Shown here: piece after piece, positions 62,889 through 63,618 of the stretch
Layout: each line of letters begins with the position of its first letter
Numbering within the stretch: the first letter of the stretch is position 1
Assembly: GCA_017554235.1 (NCBI GenBank)
Contig: JAFZIV010000036.1
Location: forward strand, 1-63,618
Direction: 5' to 3'
DNA: 63,618 bases
Origin: Selenomonadaceae bacterium
GTDB taxonomy: Bacteria; Bacillota; Negativicutes; Selenomonadales; Selenomonadaceae
Position numbers and translations under genes: made by a program
Notes under the pieces: model-generated
What the model saw: only the letters and a program-made list of their open reading frames with translations
Databases searched by the model: none
What the model was told of the DNA's origin: nothing

Positions 62889-62943
62889 ATTTTATCACAG
62901 TAAATTAATTTTGGCAAAAAAAAATCTCCGACTATAGCGGAGT
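62889..62943. repeat. direct repeat downstream of the toxin-antitoxin genes
   Basis: 55-bp block that matches 63382-63435: ATTTTATCACAGTAAATTAA, then TTTTGGC, a nine-A run, and a CTCCG/CGGAG hairpin. It contains the terminator of the BrnA-like gene. Confidence 0.8.
62916..62942 (-). terminator. terminator after the antitoxin gene
   Basis: Minus-strand CTCCG-CTATAGT-CGGAG hairpin followed by a long T-run, 12 bp past the antitoxin stop. Confidence 0.75.
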
Positions 62944-62954
62944 GAAAAATTTTT

Positions 62955-63137
62955 TTAGCTGGCAACATTCAAATTCTTTTCGCGAAGTCGCGCAGGTTTA
63001 AATTTTTTAAGTTCTTCTTTTGAAATTGGCGGAATATCGCTAAAATCTATTTCTTCATCAGGAAGTTGACGAATATTTTTTATTCTATTGTATTGTTCTT
63101 CGCTGACTTTCACGCTGTTAATAATAAAATTGTTCAT
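62955..63137 (-). CDS. BrnA-like antitoxin, short
   Basis: 60 residues, soluble and charged. The LPDEEIDFSDIPPISKEELKK segment resembles the start of BrnA/CopG-type antitoxins, which also carry a C-terminal ribbon-helix-helix; that part is missing here. The ATG lies in an ATGA overlap with the upstream BrnT-like gene, with AGGAGAA upstream. Such a short version may bind the toxin but not DNA. Identification rests on context and the short peptide. Confidence 0.5.
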   Translation of the reverse strand: MNNFIINSVKVSEEQYNRIKNIRQLPDEEIDFSDIPPISKEELKKFKPARLREKNLNVAS

Positions 63138-63364
63138 AATATTTCTCCTGTTCTTTTTACAACCAATATTTTTTCTACTTTTCCAATTATTTTAAATCTG
63201 TCCTCATCATCACTATTAAAATTATCATAATCTTCAAATCTGTTTTCATCAAAAAAAACTAATACTGCATCTTCAAAATAAATTCCGTGCTTTTTTACAT
63301 TTTTTTCAGCTTTAACAGAATCCCAAACAAACTTTAAATCTACGAGTTTATAATTTATATCCAT
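63134..63364 (-). CDS. BrnT-like toxin (DUF497), C-terminally truncated
   Basis: 76 residues. FVWDSVKAEKNVKKHGIYFE, the AVLVFFDENRFED block and DEDRFKIIGKVEKILVV are the DUF497/BrnT pattern of a ribonuclease toxin. Full-length members continue after this strand with a YTxR and RIISAR block, which is absent, so activity is doubtful. GAGGTG lies 5 nt before the ATG. It is translationally coupled to the antitoxin gene and bracketed by a direct repeat. Confidence 0.65.
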   Translation of the reverse strand: MDINYKLVDLKFVWDSVKAEKNVKKHGIYFEDAVLVFFDENRFEDYDNFNSDDEDRFKIIGKVEKILVVKRTGEIL

Positions 63365-63381
63365 TTAATCACCTCAAATTT

Positions 63382-63435
63382 ATTTTATCACAGTAAATTA
63401 ATTTTGGCAAAAAAAAATTTCCGACTATGCGGAGT
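63382..63435. repeat. direct repeat upstream of the toxin-antitoxin genes
   Basis: 54-bp partner of 62889-62943 with two substitutions/indels in the hairpin. It lies 17 bp before the toxin start on the minus strand. Confidence 0.8.
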
Positions 63436-63477
63436 AATTTTTTATTTTTCTAATTTCATATGTTGTATTATTTTTAC

Positions 63478-63618
63478 TTGACATACTCCCCACGCCTAAA
63501 GACGGGGGATTCTGCTATCATCAACCTATGCTTCCAAAAAGAAGTCTTACAAGGTCTCCTGCACAGGTCGATGCCCCAACCTGATGAAATATAAATCTGA
63601 AGTATTCTACAACATAAA
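63478..63618 (-). mobile_element. IS200/IS605 (IS608-like) right end, partial
   Basis: On the minus strand a CCCCCGTCTTTAGGCGTGGGG hairpin is followed by AGTATG and ends at TCAA (63478-63481), the right-end cleavage motif of IS608-type elements. The TnpB C-terminus lies just inside. The hairpin core resembles that of the left end at the opposite window edge, and orientation is the same. Confidence 0.75.
63521..63618 (-). CDS. tnpB: TnpB (IS200/IS605), C-terminal fragment cut by the window edge
   Basis: Minus-strand frame open from the window edge to TGA at 63521-63523. The last residues read HQVGASTCAGDLVRLLFGSI-G. The VGASTCAGDxVR tail matches the end of many TnpB (RNA-guided nuclease ancestor) proteins. 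It runs into the right-end hairpin, as expected, so the guide-RNA end would be encoded here too. The catalytic RuvC part lies outside the window. Confidence 0.65.
   Translation of the reverse strand, partial: YVVEYFRFIFHQVGASTCAGDLVRLLFGSIG

Overview
The window looks like chromosome from a low-GC, AT-rich bacterium of the Firmicutes lineage that has a type I secretion apparatus. A Negativicutes (Selenomonadales-like) host fits best. This is inferred from gene content: a dnaG-rpoD pair, rpsU, a YitT protein, a single-chain PurL of 1224 residues, a flotillin/NfeD pair, a DUF4127 protein, HlyB/HlyD exporters, and frequent TTG/GTG starts with strong Shine-Dalgarno (SD) sites. No ribosomal RNA, tRNA or CRISPR array was seen. 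Both edges carry pieces of an IS200/IS605 (IS608-like) element in the same orientation, so the window probably ends at repeats that broke the assembly.

Layout. 0.1-15.1 kb (minus strand) is mostly housekeeping: epimerase, lysS, greA, MBL hydrolase, YitT, rpoD, dnaG, argF, argD, an orphan PTS IIC, a diguanylate cyclase and hisS. 15.3 kb holds rpsU, too short for a simple ORF scan. 15.8-21.6 kb is a type I secretion operon of HlyB-like, HlyD-like and HlyB-like proteins. It is followed by a methyltransferase-STAS fusion, a radical SAM enzyme, a GIY-YIG homing-endonuclease-like gene and two glycosyltransferases (21.6-28 kb). 28-34 kb has NfeD/FloA, an orphan amino-acid ABC ATPase, speE, a small secreted protein and recG. 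34.3-39.3 kb (minus) has two proteins of unknown function, a PilM/PilN-like fusion and clpB. 39.5-42.2 kb encodes an RTX-type calcium-binding-repeat protein, the likely cargo of the secretion system. 42.4-52.4 kb carries DUF4127, HGSNAT-like, queE, hisD, cell-envelope enzymes (polysaccharide deacetylase, amidase), truA and lysA. 52.6-56.4 kb is an accessory island. 56.5-62.9 kb has a hydrolase, mraY, a GT2 and purL. 62.9-63.4 kb is a BrnT/BrnA-like toxin-antitoxin remnant.

Most interesting signals. (1) A nine-G tract lies between a strong promoter/SD/ATG and the RTX gene, leaving the two out of frame, which suggests phase variation of a secreted protein. (2) An unrecognised four-gene module at 52.9-56.3 kb comprises an XRE regulator, a helical protein with an in-frame but start-less zinc-ribbon leader, a glycine-zipper protein with a 24-bp tandem repeat, and a ferredoxin-fused protein. 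It is bracketed by matching hairpins and an IS607 fragment. (3) A tandem 82-bp motif with a compensatory base-pair change lies upstream of dnaG. (4) At least 44 copies of the octamer CCGCGCAG/CTGCGCGG occur where less than one is expected. (5) Two dispersed palindromic elements have a swapped central stem. (6) The DnaG protein has an eroded TOPRIM motif. Functions of unknown genes are not claimed; inferences are marked as such.
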